Counted from the stretch's first letter, positions 34,728 through 44,786 are shown. The stretch is DNA of 64,000 bases from Bacteroidetes bacterium ADurb.Bin037 (GCA_002071175.1 MWER01000004.1:186001-250000); one strand, 5' to 3'. A program made the numbers and translations. The notes: generated by a model from the letters alone, not told the origin.

Positions 34728-36818
34728 ATGGCAGTTCTGGAGAAGATTCGAGTACAAATGGGTATATTCATTACCGTGCTCATAGCTATTGCCTTAATAT
34801 CTTTCATTATAGATCCGGGCACTTTACAATCCGCCGTGTCCATGTTTTCTTCCAAAAACGACGTGGGGGAAATGAATGGACAAAGCATTACATACATGGA
34901 ATACAGCAAAAAATTGCAGTATTACCAAAACCTGCAGCAGGCACTGACCGGATCCTCTTCCCTGGACGAGAAGGGGCAGGAGGCTGTTGAACAAGGGACC
35001 TGGCAATTGTTTCTGAAAGATCTGGTGTATCTTCCTGCCATTGAAAAAGCCGGGATAAAACTTGGAAACGAAGAAACGTTTGACATGGTTCAGGGACGGG
35101 ATATTTCCCCCGTTATCATGAACGACGCTCTGTTTTTGGCGGAAGACGGAACCTTTGACCGTTCCAAATTAACGATGTTGGTACAAAGCGCAACATCCGA
35201 TCCCAATGGGGTTACAGCAATGTATTGGCAATTTTTACAGGACAACATGCAAACCGAAAGGCTGTTCACAAAATACAGCGCCTTGTTGTCTAAGAGCAAC
35301 ATCATCACCCCCGTTGAATTACGCAGGAATATGGAGGATAACAATATTACCTCCAATGTAAGTTTTTCACTTACGCCCGTATCATTTGCCAGGGACACCA
35401 CCATAACCGTAACACAGGAAGAAATACGCCAATATTACAATGCTCACAAACACCTCTATCGGCAGATCGCAACGCGAGACCTGGAATATGTGGTCTTTCC
35501 CATAATCCCGTCAGAACAAGACATAGAAGTTGCCCGGGAAGATATTGAGAAAGTTTACGATGAGTTCGTCTCTACAAATAATTTGAGACAATTCCTGGCT
35601 CGCAATTCAGATAAACCGTTTGATACATATTATTACAAACAAGGGGAACTGACCTCCGTATCTGCAGCACTGGACAGCTTTGCCTTTAAAGCCACTAGGC
35701 GTGACGTGTTGCCCGTATACAAGGACGGGGATTTCTTCCGTGCAGCCAGGATAGTTGATATAAAACAATTGCCCGATTCGGTATTCGTACACCACATATT
35801 GCTTCAAGGTACGGCCGCGGAATCCAAAAGGATAGCCGACAGCCTGATCACTATCCTGAAACGTGCACCGGGCCGCTTTAGCGAACTTGCCCTTGAATTT
35901 TCCGTCGACAAAAATCCCAATGTAGAACCGGGTGTAATCGGCTGGTTCAATAATGTCGCCTTCATTCCCGGTATGGAATCCGTGTTTGAAGCTCCGCTCA
36001 ACAAGCCGTATGTCCTTGAAACGCAATATGGTCTACACGTAATGAAAGTCAGCGAACGTACACGTTTGCACAAGAAAGTGCAACTGGCGGTATTGGTGAA
36101 AGAAGCTATTGCCGGAAAGGAAACATACCAGACCATTTATTCCATTGCAAACAGCTTGTCTACGGAAAGCAACAATATAGAAGAATTCAACAGGGTGGCA
36201 AGACAGAAGAATTTGTACGCCGTACCGGCTATGGGCATAACCGAAGATGCAAAAACCATTTCAGGCTACGAACATATGCGCGAACTGGTCCGTTGGGCAT
36301 TTGATGCCAAACAAGGTGAAATATCCCCCGTTATATCTGTTGACAACAAATATTTCTTTGTAGCCGCCGTTTCGGATATTCATGAAAAAGGAACAGCTAC
36401 GCTCCGGGAAAAACAGTCTGAAATAGAGTCCATTCTTATACTCGAAAAAAAGTTGGAACGTACATATGATCAGATCCAAGAGGAATTGCCCGGATACACC
36501 ACACTTGAATCATGGGCCGAAGCCACCGGAAAGACCGTTTCTACCCTTACAGGATTGGCTTTCGGATCTTCGCAGCAGACAGATCCCAAATTTATAGGAG
36601 TCGTATCGGTTGCACCTGAGCAGGTTTTATGCGGACCGGTAAAAGGAGAAATAGGGGTATATGTTTTCCGGGTAGATGAACGGCTGGACGGAGCCTATTA
36701 TACGGAGAACGATGCGTTGCAATACGCCGCCTATCTTTCCAATATCCAGGTACAGATGGTTCCTATGGTATTGCAGGAAACTGCGAAAGTAGAAGACTAC
36801 CGTGCCCGGTTCTTTTAA
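34728..36818 (+). CDS. ppiD: Peptidyl-prolyl isomerase, PpiD/SurA-like
   Basis: An inner-membrane-anchored periplasmic chaperone and prolyl isomerase for secreted and outer-membrane proteins; 696 residues. The layout matches PpiD: short N-terminus, one membrane segment (about residues 13-30), and a SurA-like N-domain (NGQSITYMEYSKKLQYYQNL). The parvulin domain (about 345-440, VFVHHILLQG ... GWFNNVAFIPGMESVFEAP) is followed by a long C-terminal helical region. Its TAA stop overlaps the stop of the convergent ychF gene in the palindrome TTAA. Confidence 0.93.
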   Translation: MAVLEKIRVQMGIFITVLIAIALISFIIDPGTLQSAVSMFSSKNDVGEMNGQSITYMEYSKKLQYYQNLQQALTGSSSLDEKGQEAVEQGTWQLFLKDLVYLPAIEKAGIKLGNEETFDMVQGRDISPVIMNDALFLAEDGTFDRSKLTMLVQSATSDPNGVTAMYWQFLQDNMQTERLFTKYSALLSKSNIITPVELRRNMEDNNITSNVSFSLTPVSFARDTTITVTQEEIRQYYNAHKHLYRQIATRDLEYVVFPIIPSEQDIEVAREDIEKVYDEFVSTNNLRQFLARNSDKPFDTYYYKQGELTSVSAALDSFAFKATRRDVLPVYKDGDFFRAARIVDIKQLPDSVFVHHILLQGTAAESKRIADSLITILKRAPGRFSELALEFSVDKNPNVEPGVIGWFNNVAFIPGMESVFEAPLNKPYVLETQYGLHVMKVSERTRLHKKVQLAVLVKEAIAGKETYQTIYSIANSLSTESNNIEEFNRVARQKNLYAVPAMGITEDAKTISGYEHMRELVRWAFDAKQGEISPVISVDNKYFFVAAVSDIHEKGTATLREKQSEIESILILEKKLERTYDQIQEELPGYTTLESWAEATGKTVSTLTGLAFGSSQQTDPKFIGVVSVAPEQVLCGPVKGEIGVYVFRVDERLDGAYYTENDALQYAAYLSNIQVQMVPMVLQETAKVEDYRARFF

Positions 36819-37918
36819 CGGTTGAAAAGAAAGTGTATGAAGTCCCCGTCCTGCACAACGTAATTCTTACCTTCTACAGCTATTTTTCCGGCTTCGCGGC
36901 AGGCAGCCTCTGAGCCGTAATACATAAAATCATTAAACTTAATTACTTCTGCACGGATGAAACCGTGTTCAAAGTCGGAGTGAATAAGCCCTGCAGCTTG
37001 CGGGGCTTTTGTTCCTTTACGGTATGTCCAGGCTTTTAGTTCGATACGGTTGGTAGTGAAAAACGATTCCAGACTAAGCAATTGAAAGGCAGCCCTGACC
37101 AAACGTGAAACCCCGGATTCTTCCAGACCTATTGCCTGCAGGAACATCTGTCTTTCTTCCCATGTTTCCAATTCGGCGATTTCGGCCTCAATGCGGCCGG
37201 CGATCACCAGATACGGCAACCCTTCCTTTTCCAGTAATTGTATTACTTCCCTGGTATATTTATTCCCGTCCCGGGCCGAATCTTCATCTACATTACATAC
37301 GTAAAGAACAGGCTTGTTTGTAAGCAAAAACAATTCACGGGCCATCTTTTCCTCGTCTTGCCCGGAAAGAACTACCGTACAGGCATCCTTTCCCTGATCC
37401 AATACTTCCCGGTAACGGGCCAGTAAACCGGCTAATTTGGCGGCCTGTTTATCTCCCCCCGCTACGGCTTGTTTTTCCACTTTGGCAAGCCGGTTTTCCA
37501 CCGTTTCCAGATCTTTGAGCTGTAGTTCGGTATTGACGATCTCCTTATCCCTGACCGGATCCACCGATCCATCTATATGTGCAACGTCGGGATCGTCAAA
37601 ACACCTTAAAACATGGAGAATGGCATCTGTTTCCCTGATATTGGCCAGAAACTGGTTGCCCAACCCTTCACCTTTGCTTGCCCCCTTGACCAACCCGGCA
37701 ATATCTACAAAATCCACCGTTGACGGCACAATATGTTTTGGACGGATCAATGATGCCAGTTGTTCCAGCCTCGGATCAGGCACCTGGGTAGATCCCAGGT
37801 TCGGTTCAATGGTACAGAACGGAAAATTCGCAGCCTGTGCCTTTCCCGACGAAACACAATTGAAAAGGGTTGATTTACCCACATTGGGAAGTCCGACAAT
37901 ACCACATCTTAAGGCCAT
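36815..37918 (-). CDS. ychF: Ribosome-binding ATPase YchF
   Basis: An Obg-related P-loop protein that prefers ATP over GTP and binds the 50S/70S ribosome. The 367-residue protein has Walker A GLPNVGKSTLF at the N-terminus, a G3-like DIAGLVKGASKGEGLGNQFL, and NVDED in place of the NKxD guanine motif, as expected for YchF. It ends with a TGS-type domain (LKAWTYRKGTKAPQAAGLIH ... VVQDGDFIHFLFNR). A box TAGTTTTG lies 22 nt upstream of the ATG. Its stop codon overlaps that of ppiD. Confidence 0.97.
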   Translation of the reverse strand: MALRCGIVGLPNVGKSTLFNCVSSGKAQAANFPFCTIEPNLGSTQVPDPRLEQLASLIRPKHIVPSTVDFVDIAGLVKGASKGEGLGNQFLANIRETDAILHVLRCFDDPDVAHIDGSVDPVRDKEIVNTELQLKDLETVENRLAKVEKQAVAGGDKQAAKLAGLLARYREVLDQGKDACTVVLSGQDEEKMARELFLLTNKPVLYVCNVDEDSARDGNKYTREVIQLLEKEGLPYLVIAGRIEAEIAELETWEERQMFLQAIGLEESGVSRLVRAAFQLLSLESFFTTNRIELKAWTYRKGTKAPQAAGLIHSDFEHGFIRAEVIKFNDFMYYGSEAACREAGKIAVEGKNYVVQDGDFIHFLFNR

Positions 37919-37940
37919 GAAATCTGTTTTACTAAGGACA

Positions 37941-37948
37941 CAAAACTA
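37941..37948 (-). promoter_or_regulatory. -7 box (TAGTTTTG) of ychF
   Basis: An exact TAnnTTTG match on the minus strand, 22 nt upstream of the ychF ATG. Confidence 0.5.
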
Positions 37949-38004
37949 ACAACTTTTTTACGAATTGTCCGTTTCTTTCATTCCGGACGGTCTATCTTCA
38001 GGCC

Positions 38005-38940
38005 ATGATACGCTTTATTCTGTGTTTGGTAATATTCTGGAATGTAGAGAATTATTTTGATCCTTTTGACGATCCGCTCACCAATGACAATGATTTTACA
38101 CCTAGGGGAAGTTACTCCTGGACATGGCACAGGTTTGTTAAAAAACGCAATGACATTGCCAAAACGCTCATTGCATGCGGTACCATCGGTGGAAAAAAAT
38201 GGGAGGCACCGTGCATTATCGGTTTATGCGAAATTGAGAACCGCTTTGTCCTGCATCAGCTGGTCAACGATTCCCCATTGGCTCCTATGGGCTACGGCAT
38301 TGTTCATCGCGATTCCCCCGATCCCCGCGGCATAGATGTGGCCCTTTTATACAGGAAAGCACGTTTCCGTCCCTTAAAAGTCATACATTATTCCATTCCG
38401 GGGCAGGATTCCTTAGCTGTCGGTACCCGTACGATTCTTTATGTAAAAGGGGAACTTGACCGGTGTGATACCGTACATTTCCTGGTAAACCATTGGCCCT
38501 CCAAACGCGGAGGAATCCAGGCCGAAAAGCGCCGCATGATCGCAGCGGAGATCCTGCTTACCATTACAGACAGCATTTTCCTGACTTCTCCCGGAGCCCG
38601 GATACTGGTGATGGGAGATTTCAACGATCCGCCCGGTTCACCGCCTTTGCGCCGTCTGGAATCGGGAGCCCTGACAAATGTTTCCGCCGGTGATACATAC
38701 AAATACAAGGGTGCCTGGGAATGTCCGGATCAATTCCTTGTCAGTCCGTCCATCAAACAAGATTTGGAATATGTAAAAGTGGCACGTCTGCCGCATCTGC
38801 TTGAGCGGGACCGGACCCATATGGGGAACAAACCCAGGCGGACCTACCAAGGCCCGGTTTATAAAGGCGGGATCAGTGATCACCTGCCGATAACTCTAAA
38901 ATTTATTACCTTTGTTTCTTATGGCTTCCCAACGCGTTAA
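38005..38940 (+). CDS. Endonuclease/exonuclease/phosphatase family protein
   Basis: A 311-residue EEP-superfamily hydrolase of phosphodiester bonds. Catalytic signatures are WNVENYFDPFDD at the very N-terminus, GLCEIENR (metal-binding Glu), VNHWPSKRGG, VMGDFNDPP and the final ISDHLPI (catalytic His). From memory, many Bacteroidota relatives carry a signal peptide before NVEN. Here the protein starts almost directly at the first catalytic strand, so it is probably cytoplasmic unless the true start differs. The substrate could be a nucleic acid or a phosphoester. Its last 20 nt overlap mutS and hold the mutS -7 box. Confidence 0.88.
   Translation: MIRFILCLVIFWNVENYFDPFDDPLTNDNDFTPRGSYSWTWHRFVKKRNDIAKTLIACGTIGGKKWEAPCIIGLCEIENRFVLHQLVNDSPLAPMGYGIVHRDSPDPRGIDVALLYRKARFRPLKVIHYSIPGQDSLAVGTRTILYVKGELDRCDTVHFLVNHWPSKRGGIQAEKRRMIAAEILLTITDSIFLTSPGARILVMGDFNDPPGSPPLRRLESGALTNVSAGDTYKYKGAWECPDQFLVSPSIKQDLEYVKVARLPHLLERDRTHMGNKPRRTYQGPVYKGGISDHLPITLKFITFVSYGFPTR
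38907..38914 (+). promoter_or_regulatory. -7 box (TACCTTTG) of mutS
   Basis: An exact TAnnTTTG match ending 6 nt before the mutS ATG at 38921 and lying within the end of the upstream coding region. It predicts a leaderless mutS transcript. Confidence 0.65.
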
Positions 38941-41518
38941 AACACCCCTAATGAACCAGTACTATGCAATCAAGGCAGAGTATCCCAACGCTTTGTTGCT
39001 ATTCAGGGTAGGGGATTTTTACGAGACTTTCGGGGAAGATGCCATCAAGGCTTCAAAGGCATTGGGAATAGTCCTGACACGGCGTGCCAACGGAGCGGCT
39101 TCATCGGTAGAACTGGCAGGATTTCCTCACCATGCCATAGATACATATCTGCCCAAACTGGTACGTGCCGGATACAAGGTTGCAGTCTGCGATCAGTTGG
39201 AAGATCCCAAGCTGGCTAAAAAGATCGTTAAAAGAGGCATTACCGAAGTAGTAACACCCGGACTTTCCTATAACCCTCAGCTGCTGGAGGCTTCTGAACA
39301 TAATTTTCTGGCCTGCCTTTATTGTGATCAAGACACTGTAGGCATTGCTTTTACGGATATATCTACAGGGACCATTCAGATCGCACAAGGTGATATGGCT
39401 TATGCGGAAAGCCTTTTATCCCAATATACACCCAAAGAAATCCTCATACAGCGGGGGAATGAAAAACAATGGAAGGCAAGAACCGGCGATACAGCTTTTT
39501 TTTCGACTATTGATGATTGGGCTTTCGTACATTCTGCTGCCCAGGAAAAGGTAAAGACACATTTTGGGGTAGATAGCCTGAAGGGTTTCGGAGCGGAAGA
39601 TCTTCCACTGGCCATTTCAGCCGTTGGGGCGATGCTGTTCTATCTTGAAATGAACAAATATGCCAGTTACGGACATCTGTGCACCCTGCAACGTATCGAT
39701 TCGGAGCAATTGATGTGGCTTGATAAATACAGTATCCGCAACCTGGAACTTTTTCCCAGGCAGGAGAACCATCAAAAAGGGGCCAGCTTGATAGAGGTCA
39801 TTGACAGGACACATACTCCTATGGGTGCCAGACTGTTGCGACAATGGCTTGTCATGCCCTTAAGGGACCGGGCTGCTATTGAGGAAAGACATAATATAGT
39901 GGGTGCGTTCCTGGAAAACTGGGATATAACGGGAAAATTGCGCAAGCTCCTGTCGCAGACGGGCGATATGGAAAGAATCATTTCAAGGGCTGCAGCCGGG
40001 AGGATCAATCCAAAGGAAGTCGTTCAATTGGGAATAGGTCTGGTACAGACTTCGCGCATCCGGCAACTTATAGCTGGAACGCCCGGAATGGAAGTACTCA
40101 GCACCTGGATCGGGAAACTGGATGACTGCAATCAACTGGTTGATACACTGCACAGGATGCTTGTACCCTCACCTCCCGCCCAGCTGGGAAAAGGACAGGT
40201 TATCGCTTCCGGGGTCGATGAACAACTGGATCAACTGCGTCATATCGTTTCTCATAACAAGGAGTACCTTCAGGAAATGCAGCAAAAAGCGGCAGAACAA
40301 ACGGGTATATCTTCGCTCCGGATAAGTTTCAACAACGTCTTCGGCTATTATATTGAAGTCCGGAATACACACAAAGACAAAGTCCCCCCGTCCTGGATAC
40401 GAAAACAAACGCTTGTCAATGCGGAAAGATACATTACGGAAGAACTTAAATTATACGAGGAAAAGATTTTAGGAGCGGAAGAGCGCATAGCGCAACTGGA
40501 ACAAGACCTTTTCAACACCCTGATTGAAATGCTGGGCCGGTATGTAAAGCCTATACAGGAAAACGCCCGCATACTGGCACGTTTGGATTGCTTACTGGGC
40601 TATGCCATCCTGGCCAGGGAACAAAAGTATATCCGTCCCCTTATGCAGGAAAACGACGTAATTGATATCCGGCAGGGACGCCATCCCGTATTGGAAACAC
40701 TGATGCTTCCCGGGGAAGCTTATATCCCAAATGATGTTTACCTGGACAACAGCACACAGCAGATCATTATCCTTACCGGTCCCAATATGGCCGGAAAATC
40801 CGCCCTGCTGCGCCAGACGGGGCTGATAGTACTGTTGGCGCAAATCGGCTCCTATGTGCCGGCAAAAGAAGCGACTTTAGGTATTGTAGATAAATTATTC
40901 ACCAGAGTTGGTGCTTCGGACAACATTGCCCGCCGGGAATCCACTTTCATGGTGGAAATGCTCGAATCGGCAGCTATTCTGAACAATGTATCGGATCGTT
41001 CGCTTGTGCTTTTTGATGAGATCGGGCGGGGGACCAGTACATACGACGGGATATCCATTGCCTGGGCTATTGTGGAATATTTGCACGAAAAGGCCGGAGC
41101 TCAGGCCAAAACGCTTTTTGCCACCCATTACCATGAATTGAATCAAATGGCGGAACAATACCAAAGGGTAAAGAATTTCCATATTGCCGTGAAAAAACGA
41201 GGTCAAAAGGTATTATTTTTGCGCAAGATGATATCCGGAGGCGTAGAACACAGTTTTGGGATTCATGTGGCAGGAATGGCCGGAATGCCCCGCAGGGTGA
41301 TTCTTACGGCACAGGAAGTACTCAAGAGGATGGAAGCAGGCAAAGAGCAACCCCCATCCCCTGAAAGACCCCGGCAATTGTCGTTCTTCCAGTTGGAAGA
41401 TCCCCTTTTGCAGGCGTTGAAAAGAGATATCGAATCGGTTGACCTGGACAGGATGACACCTTTGGAAGCATTTGACGCCTTACGGGAATTAAAAAGAAAA
41501 ATCGGACAAAAGGAATGA
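38921..41518 (+). CDS. mutS: DNA mismatch repair protein MutS
   Basis: Recognises mismatches and small loops and starts repair with MutL. The 865-residue protein has the mismatch-wedge Phe-x-Glu motif at F33-Y34-E35 (RVGDFYETFGED) and the connector, lever and clamp domains. The ATPase has Walker A GPNMAGKS (residues 620-627), LFDEIGRGTSTYDG and THYHEL. A TTG at 38912 would extend it by three codons but lies in the -7 box, so the ATG at 38921 is chosen. It overlaps the ABC permease gene by 4 nt. mutL is not in this window. Confidence 0.97.
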   Translation: MASQRVKTPLMNQYYAIKAEYPNALLLFRVGDFYETFGEDAIKASKALGIVLTRRANGAASSVELAGFPHHAIDTYLPKLVRAGYKVAVCDQLEDPKLAKKIVKRGITEVVTPGLSYNPQLLEASEHNFLACLYCDQDTVGIAFTDISTGTIQIAQGDMAYAESLLSQYTPKEILIQRGNEKQWKARTGDTAFFSTIDDWAFVHSAAQEKVKTHFGVDSLKGFGAEDLPLAISAVGAMLFYLEMNKYASYGHLCTLQRIDSEQLMWLDKYSIRNLELFPRQENHQKGASLIEVIDRTHTPMGARLLRQWLVMPLRDRAAIEERHNIVGAFLENWDITGKLRKLLSQTGDMERIISRAAAGRINPKEVVQLGIGLVQTSRIRQLIAGTPGMEVLSTWIGKLDDCNQLVDTLHRMLVPSPPAQLGKGQVIASGVDEQLDQLRHIVSHNKEYLQEMQQKAAEQTGISSLRISFNNVFGYYIEVRNTHKDKVPPSWIRKQTLVNAERYITEELKLYEEKILGAEERIAQLEQDLFNTLIEMLGRYVKPIQENARILARLDCLLGYAILAREQKYIRPLMQENDVIDIRQGRHPVLETLMLPGEAYIPNDVYLDNSTQQIIILTGPNMAGKSALLRQTGLIVLLAQIGSYVPAKEATLGIVDKLFTRVGASDNIARRESTFMVEMLESAAILNNVSDRSLVLFDEIGRGTSTYDGISIAWAIVEYLHEKAGAQAKTLFATHYHELNQMAEQYQRVKNFHIAVKKRGQKVLFLRKMISGGVEHSFGIHVAGMAGMPRRVILTAQEVLKRMEAGKEQPPSPERPRQLSFFQLEDPLLQALKRDIESVDLDRMTPLEAFDALRELKRKIGQKE

Positions 41519-42792
41519 AAAAGATATTTAAGAACATCAACATCTTCTTAAAGCTTCTGGGAGAAAGTTTTGTATTTGCATACGATTCGGTTAAGGGAGA
41601 CAAATTCAGGGCATTCCTGTCCCTGCTGGGGGTAACGATCGGGATATTTTCCATCGTTGGCGTATTTACGGCCATAGAAGGACTGGAGAAAAACGTACGG
41701 GAAATGTTTTCCTCTCTGGGGACAGACGTAGTCTATATTGACAAAATATCCTGGGAATCGATAGCGGAAGGAGAAGGTTTTAAATGGTGGGAGTTCAGGC
41801 AGCGCCCAAACAACACATATGAAGAATTTCTTTTCCTGCAGAAAAACGTTACCCTGTCGGATATGTCGGCTCTTTCCGCCTTTACTACTACCAATGTACA
41901 GTACGGACGCAACACGCTCCGCAATATCTCCCTTTATGGGGTAACCTATTACTGGAACAAGATCTCTTATTTTGAGATAGACCAAGGCAGGTATTTCACC
42001 CCTGCTGAAGCGGCGGAGAACATCCCGCTGGCCGTGATAGGACAAAATATTGCCGATCAATTATTTCTTGAAGGACAGACGGCCGTGAACAGCAATATCA
42101 AGATTGGAGGCTTCACGGTCAGGGTGGTCGGTGTGATCAAGAAAAAAGGAGAGTCCATGTTCGATCCGGTCAGCTACGATGATGCCATTATCATTCCTTT
42201 GCCGTTTATTCGCAATTACCTGGATCTGCGCCGCACTTCTCCCAGCATAGTAGTGCATAAGGATCCCCGGGCAGATGAAGAAGAATTTATGGCACAGCTG
42301 CGCAATGCCATGCGGGTGGTACGGCGGTTGAGGCCCATCCAAAATGATAATTTTGCCCTTAATAAAATGTCATTCCTGGATGACGCCATTTCACAGCTTT
42401 TCAACGTCATATTTATCGCGGGTTGGGTCATAGGGGGCTTTTCTATCCTGATAGGTGCCTTTGGCGTGGCTAATATTATGTTCGTATCGGTCAAGGAGAG
42501 GACCCATATCATTGGAATTGAAAAAGCCATGGGAGCCAAAAGCTCTTTTATACTGATGCAATTCCTTTTTGAAGCCGCACTGTTGGCCATAGTAGGTGGA
42601 CTGATTGGAATCCTTGTTGTATGGGGACTGACCATTTTTGTTACCAGGCAATATGACTTTGTCCTCACCATGTCCGCAAAGAATATCTTGCGTGGCGTAT
42701 TGATCTCAGGATTGGTCGGCGTAGTTGCCGGGTTTATCCCCTCGCTGCAGGCGGCTAAGATGGATCCTGTAGAAGCAATGAATCAGCATTGA
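41515..42792 (+). CDS. ABC transporter permease (MacB/FtsX type)
   Basis: A 425-residue permease with the MacB-like layout. One N-terminal membrane segment (FRAFLSLLGVTIGIFSIVGVF) is followed by a large periplasmic domain (about residues 60-270). Three C-terminal FtsX membrane segments surround KERTHIIGIEKAMGAKSSFI, and the C-terminus reads SLQAAKMDPVEAMNQ. Such permeases work in type VII ABC machines for efflux or lipoprotein handling and need an ATPase and often an adaptor, neither of which is adjacent. It overlaps mutS by 4 nt and the convergent rsmA by 38 nt. Confidence 0.9.
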   Translation: MKKIFKNINIFLKLLGESFVFAYDSVKGDKFRAFLSLLGVTIGIFSIVGVFTAIEGLEKNVREMFSSLGTDVVYIDKISWESIAEGEGFKWWEFRQRPNNTYEEFLFLQKNVTLSDMSALSAFTTTNVQYGRNTLRNISLYGVTYYWNKISYFEIDQGRYFTPAEAAENIPLAVIGQNIADQLFLEGQTAVNSNIKIGGFTVRVVGVIKKKGESMFDPVSYDDAIIIPLPFIRNYLDLRRTSPSIVVHKDPRADEEEFMAQLRNAMRVVRRLRPIQNDNFALNKMSFLDDAISQLFNVIFIAGWVIGGFSILIGAFGVANIMFVSVKERTHIIGIEKAMGAKSSFILMQFLFEAALLAIVGGLIGILVVWGLTIFVTRQYDFVLTMSAKNILRGVLISGLVGVVAGFIPSLQAAKMDPVEAMNQH

Positions 42793-43576
42793 GAACAGCC
42801 TCCACCTGAAGGGTAAGGTCAATAAACTCTTCAATATTCAACTGTTCGGGTCTCAGGTCAAGGAGTTTGGATGAAAGGATCTTTTTATCGCCAAGCAGCG
42901 GTCTCAGACTGTTGCGGATGGTCTTGCGTCTTTTATTGAAGGTGGTTTTGATCACTTTCAGGAACAACGATTCAGGACATTCCAGGGAAGTCCTGTTATT
43001 ACGCAGAAGCCGGATAACTCCCGAATTTACTTTTGGAGGGGGGACGAAAACCCCAGGCGGTACAGTGAAAAGGTATTCAATATCATACCAGGTTTGCAGC
43101 AGAACGCTCAGGATGCCGTAGGTACGGGACCCCGGTCCGGCACAAAACCGTTCGGCCACTTCTTTTTGCACCGTTCCCACTACCTGCGGGATCGCATTGC
43201 GCCATTCGAGTATCCTGAAAAAAATCTGTGAAGAGATATTGTACGGGAAATTTCCGATTAAAAAGAATTTATCAGGCAAACTTGTCGCCGGAAGCTTTAA
43301 AAAATCCCCTTCTATCAGCCGCTCGTTCAGATGCGGATACTTTTGCCGGAGCAGAGAAACAGCCTCTCTATCCAGCTCTACGGCATAATAGTCAATGGTT
43401 GGATCTTCCAGAAGAAGGCCGGTAAGAACGCCTGTACCGGGCCCCACTTCCACCACAGGGATACGTTCCCGTATAGAAAGATCCTCCTCCCGTAAGAGGC
43501 TTTTTACAATTTTGAGAGCCGTTGCTCCATCACGAAGAAAATGCTGCCCCAGCGCTTTTTTAGGCCTTATCTCCAT
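42755..43576 (-). CDS. rsmA: 16S rRNA dimethyladenosine transferase RsmA (KsgA)
   Basis: Dimethylates two adjacent adenines in helix 45 of 16S rRNA. It is 273 residues from the ATG at 43576. The open frame continues upstream but lacks homology, and the -7 box TACCTTTG ends 4 nt before this ATG. Signatures are KKALGQHFLRD, the SAM-binding VEVGPGTGVLTGLLL, and catalytic motif IV GNFPYNISSQIFF. FNKRRKTIRNSL lies in the C-terminal domain. The 3' end overlaps the convergent permease gene by 38 nt. Confidence 0.96.
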   Translation of the reverse strand: MEIRPKKALGQHFLRDGATALKIVKSLLREEDLSIRERIPVVEVGPGTGVLTGLLLEDPTIDYYAVELDREAVSLLRQKYPHLNERLIEGDFLKLPATSLPDKFFLIGNFPYNISSQIFFRILEWRNAIPQVVGTVQKEVAERFCAGPGSRTYGILSVLLQTWYDIEYLFTVPPGVFVPPPKVNSGVIRLLRNNRTSLECPESLFLKVIKTTFNKRRKTIRNSLRPLLGDKKILSSKLLDLRPEQLNIEEFIDLTLQVEAVLNADSLLLQDPS

Positions 43577-43580
43577 GAAA

Positions 43581-43588
43581 CAAAGGTA
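43581..43588 (-). promoter_or_regulatory. -7 box (TACCTTTG) of rsmA
   Basis: An exact TAnnTTTG match on the minus strand, 4 nt from the rsmA ATG. It predicts a leaderless mRNA. Confidence 0.7.
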
Positions 43589-43625
43589 GTTTTTTATATC
43601 TTTATACAAATCTAATTTATAACCT

Positions 43626-44786
43626 ATGAAAAAAATTGTCTTCATACTGACCTCCATGCTGGTTCTTATTTCCTGTTCCGCGATCAGGACAAAGAAAGCA
43701 GATGATCGCTTGGAAGAGATCAGACAAGAACTCGGTGCGGTTGGATTGTCGGTTGCCGTCATACGTGACAACCGGATAGTATATACTGGGGCGTTCGGGA
43801 TGAGTGACCTGGAAACGGGCCGGGAGTTGCAAACTACCGATTTGATGCGCATAGCCTCCATATCCAAGAGTTTTACTGCAACTGCCATTATGCAGTTATA
43901 CGAAGCATATTGCTTTGATCTGGATGATGATATCAGTATTGCACTCGGCTTCCCGGTACGCAATCCGTCTTTTCCGGATATTCCCATAACTTACAGAATG
44001 CTTCTCTCGCACACATCAAGCCTGAGCGATAAAGGCGGATATTTTACACTAGATGTGATCCGTCCCGACATTACCCCGGATGTTTCGGAATCGTTCAACG
44101 ACTATGCTCCGGGAACAAAGTATCAGTATTGCAACCTGGGATTCAACACCCTTGGCACATTGGTAGAAATTCACTCACACGAAAGATTTGACGAATATAT
44201 ACGCAACAACATCCTGGACCCTTTGGGGGTTTATGCTTCATTCAACGTGAACGATCTGGACTCTACCCGCTTTGCCACTATTTATACCTGGGAGGACGGG
44301 TGTTTTGTGCCCTCACCGCAAGCCTATAATCCCAGAAAACAGGAAATCGAGAAATACAAATGGGGTCGTTCTACGACACTGTTTTCTCCTACGGGAGGAA
44401 TGAAGATCAGTGCCCCTGATCTGGCCCGCCATGCACTGGTTCAGATCAATGACGGATTCCTGGACGGACGGGAGATTCTTTCTGCTGAAAGCGTTGCTCT
44501 GATGCAAACACCGCAAAGCCCGGGAGGACGCGACACTAAAAACAAAACCTGCGGTTACGGATTGGCATTGGAAAAGACCGACGCTCTGATAAAAGGGGAG
44601 ATTATGACCGGTCACACCGGGAGCGCATACGGGCTTTATTCAGCCATGTTCTTCCAAAAGGAAAAAAAGTTCGGGTTTGTCGTGTTGTGCAACGGCTGTG
44701 ACACGTCAATTCCCAGAAGGGATAACGGTTTTATGCCCATCCAGACGGATGTGATCAACGCATTGTACGAACTATTTATACGCTAA
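43626..44786 (+). CDS. Serine hydrolase (class C beta-lactamase / DD-peptidase fold), lipoprotein
   Basis: A 386-residue lipoprotein (lipobox LISC, Cys17) with a beta-lactamase-family serine hydrolase domain. The three active-site motifs are SISK (Ser78, Lys81), YCN (168-170) and HTG in [10 protein letters not shown]. The HTG motif is common in esterase and DD-peptidase-like members, so calling this an antibiotic-resistance enzyme is not justified. Substrate could be peptidoglycan peptides or esters. A near -7 box TATCTTTA (43597-43604) lies 21 nt upstream. The stop overlaps the convergent aspS stop. Confidence 0.88.
   Translation: MKKIVFILTSMLVLISCSAIRTKKADDRLEEIRQELGAVGLSVAVIRDNRIVYTGAFGMSDLETGRELQTTDLMRIASISKSFTATAIMQLYEAYCFDLDDDISIALGFPVRNPSFPDIPITYRMLLSHTSSLSDKGGYFTLDVIRPDITPDVSESFNDYAPGTKYQYCNLGFNTLGTLVEIHSHERFDEYIRNNILDPLGVYASFNVNDLDSTRFATIYTWEDGCFVPSPQAYNPRKQEIEKYKWGRSTTLFSPTGGMKISAPDLARHALVQINDGFLDGREILSAESVALMQTPQSPGGRDTKNKTCGYGLALEKTDALIKGEIMTGHTGSAYGLYSAMFFQKEKKFGFVVLCNGCDTSIPRRDNGFMPIQTDVINALYELFIR

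Noticed and set aside
37967-37988. Inverted repeat GTCCG / CGGAC upstream of the EEP gene
   Set aside because: A 5-bp stem with a 12-nt loop and no T-tract, upstream of both flanking genes. It is too weak to call a terminator or operator.
43626-44786. Serine hydrolase considered as a beta-lactam resistance gene
   Set aside because: It has the SxxK/YxN fold but an HTG motif and lipoprotein anchor typical of esterase/DD-peptidase relatives. Nothing points to resistance.
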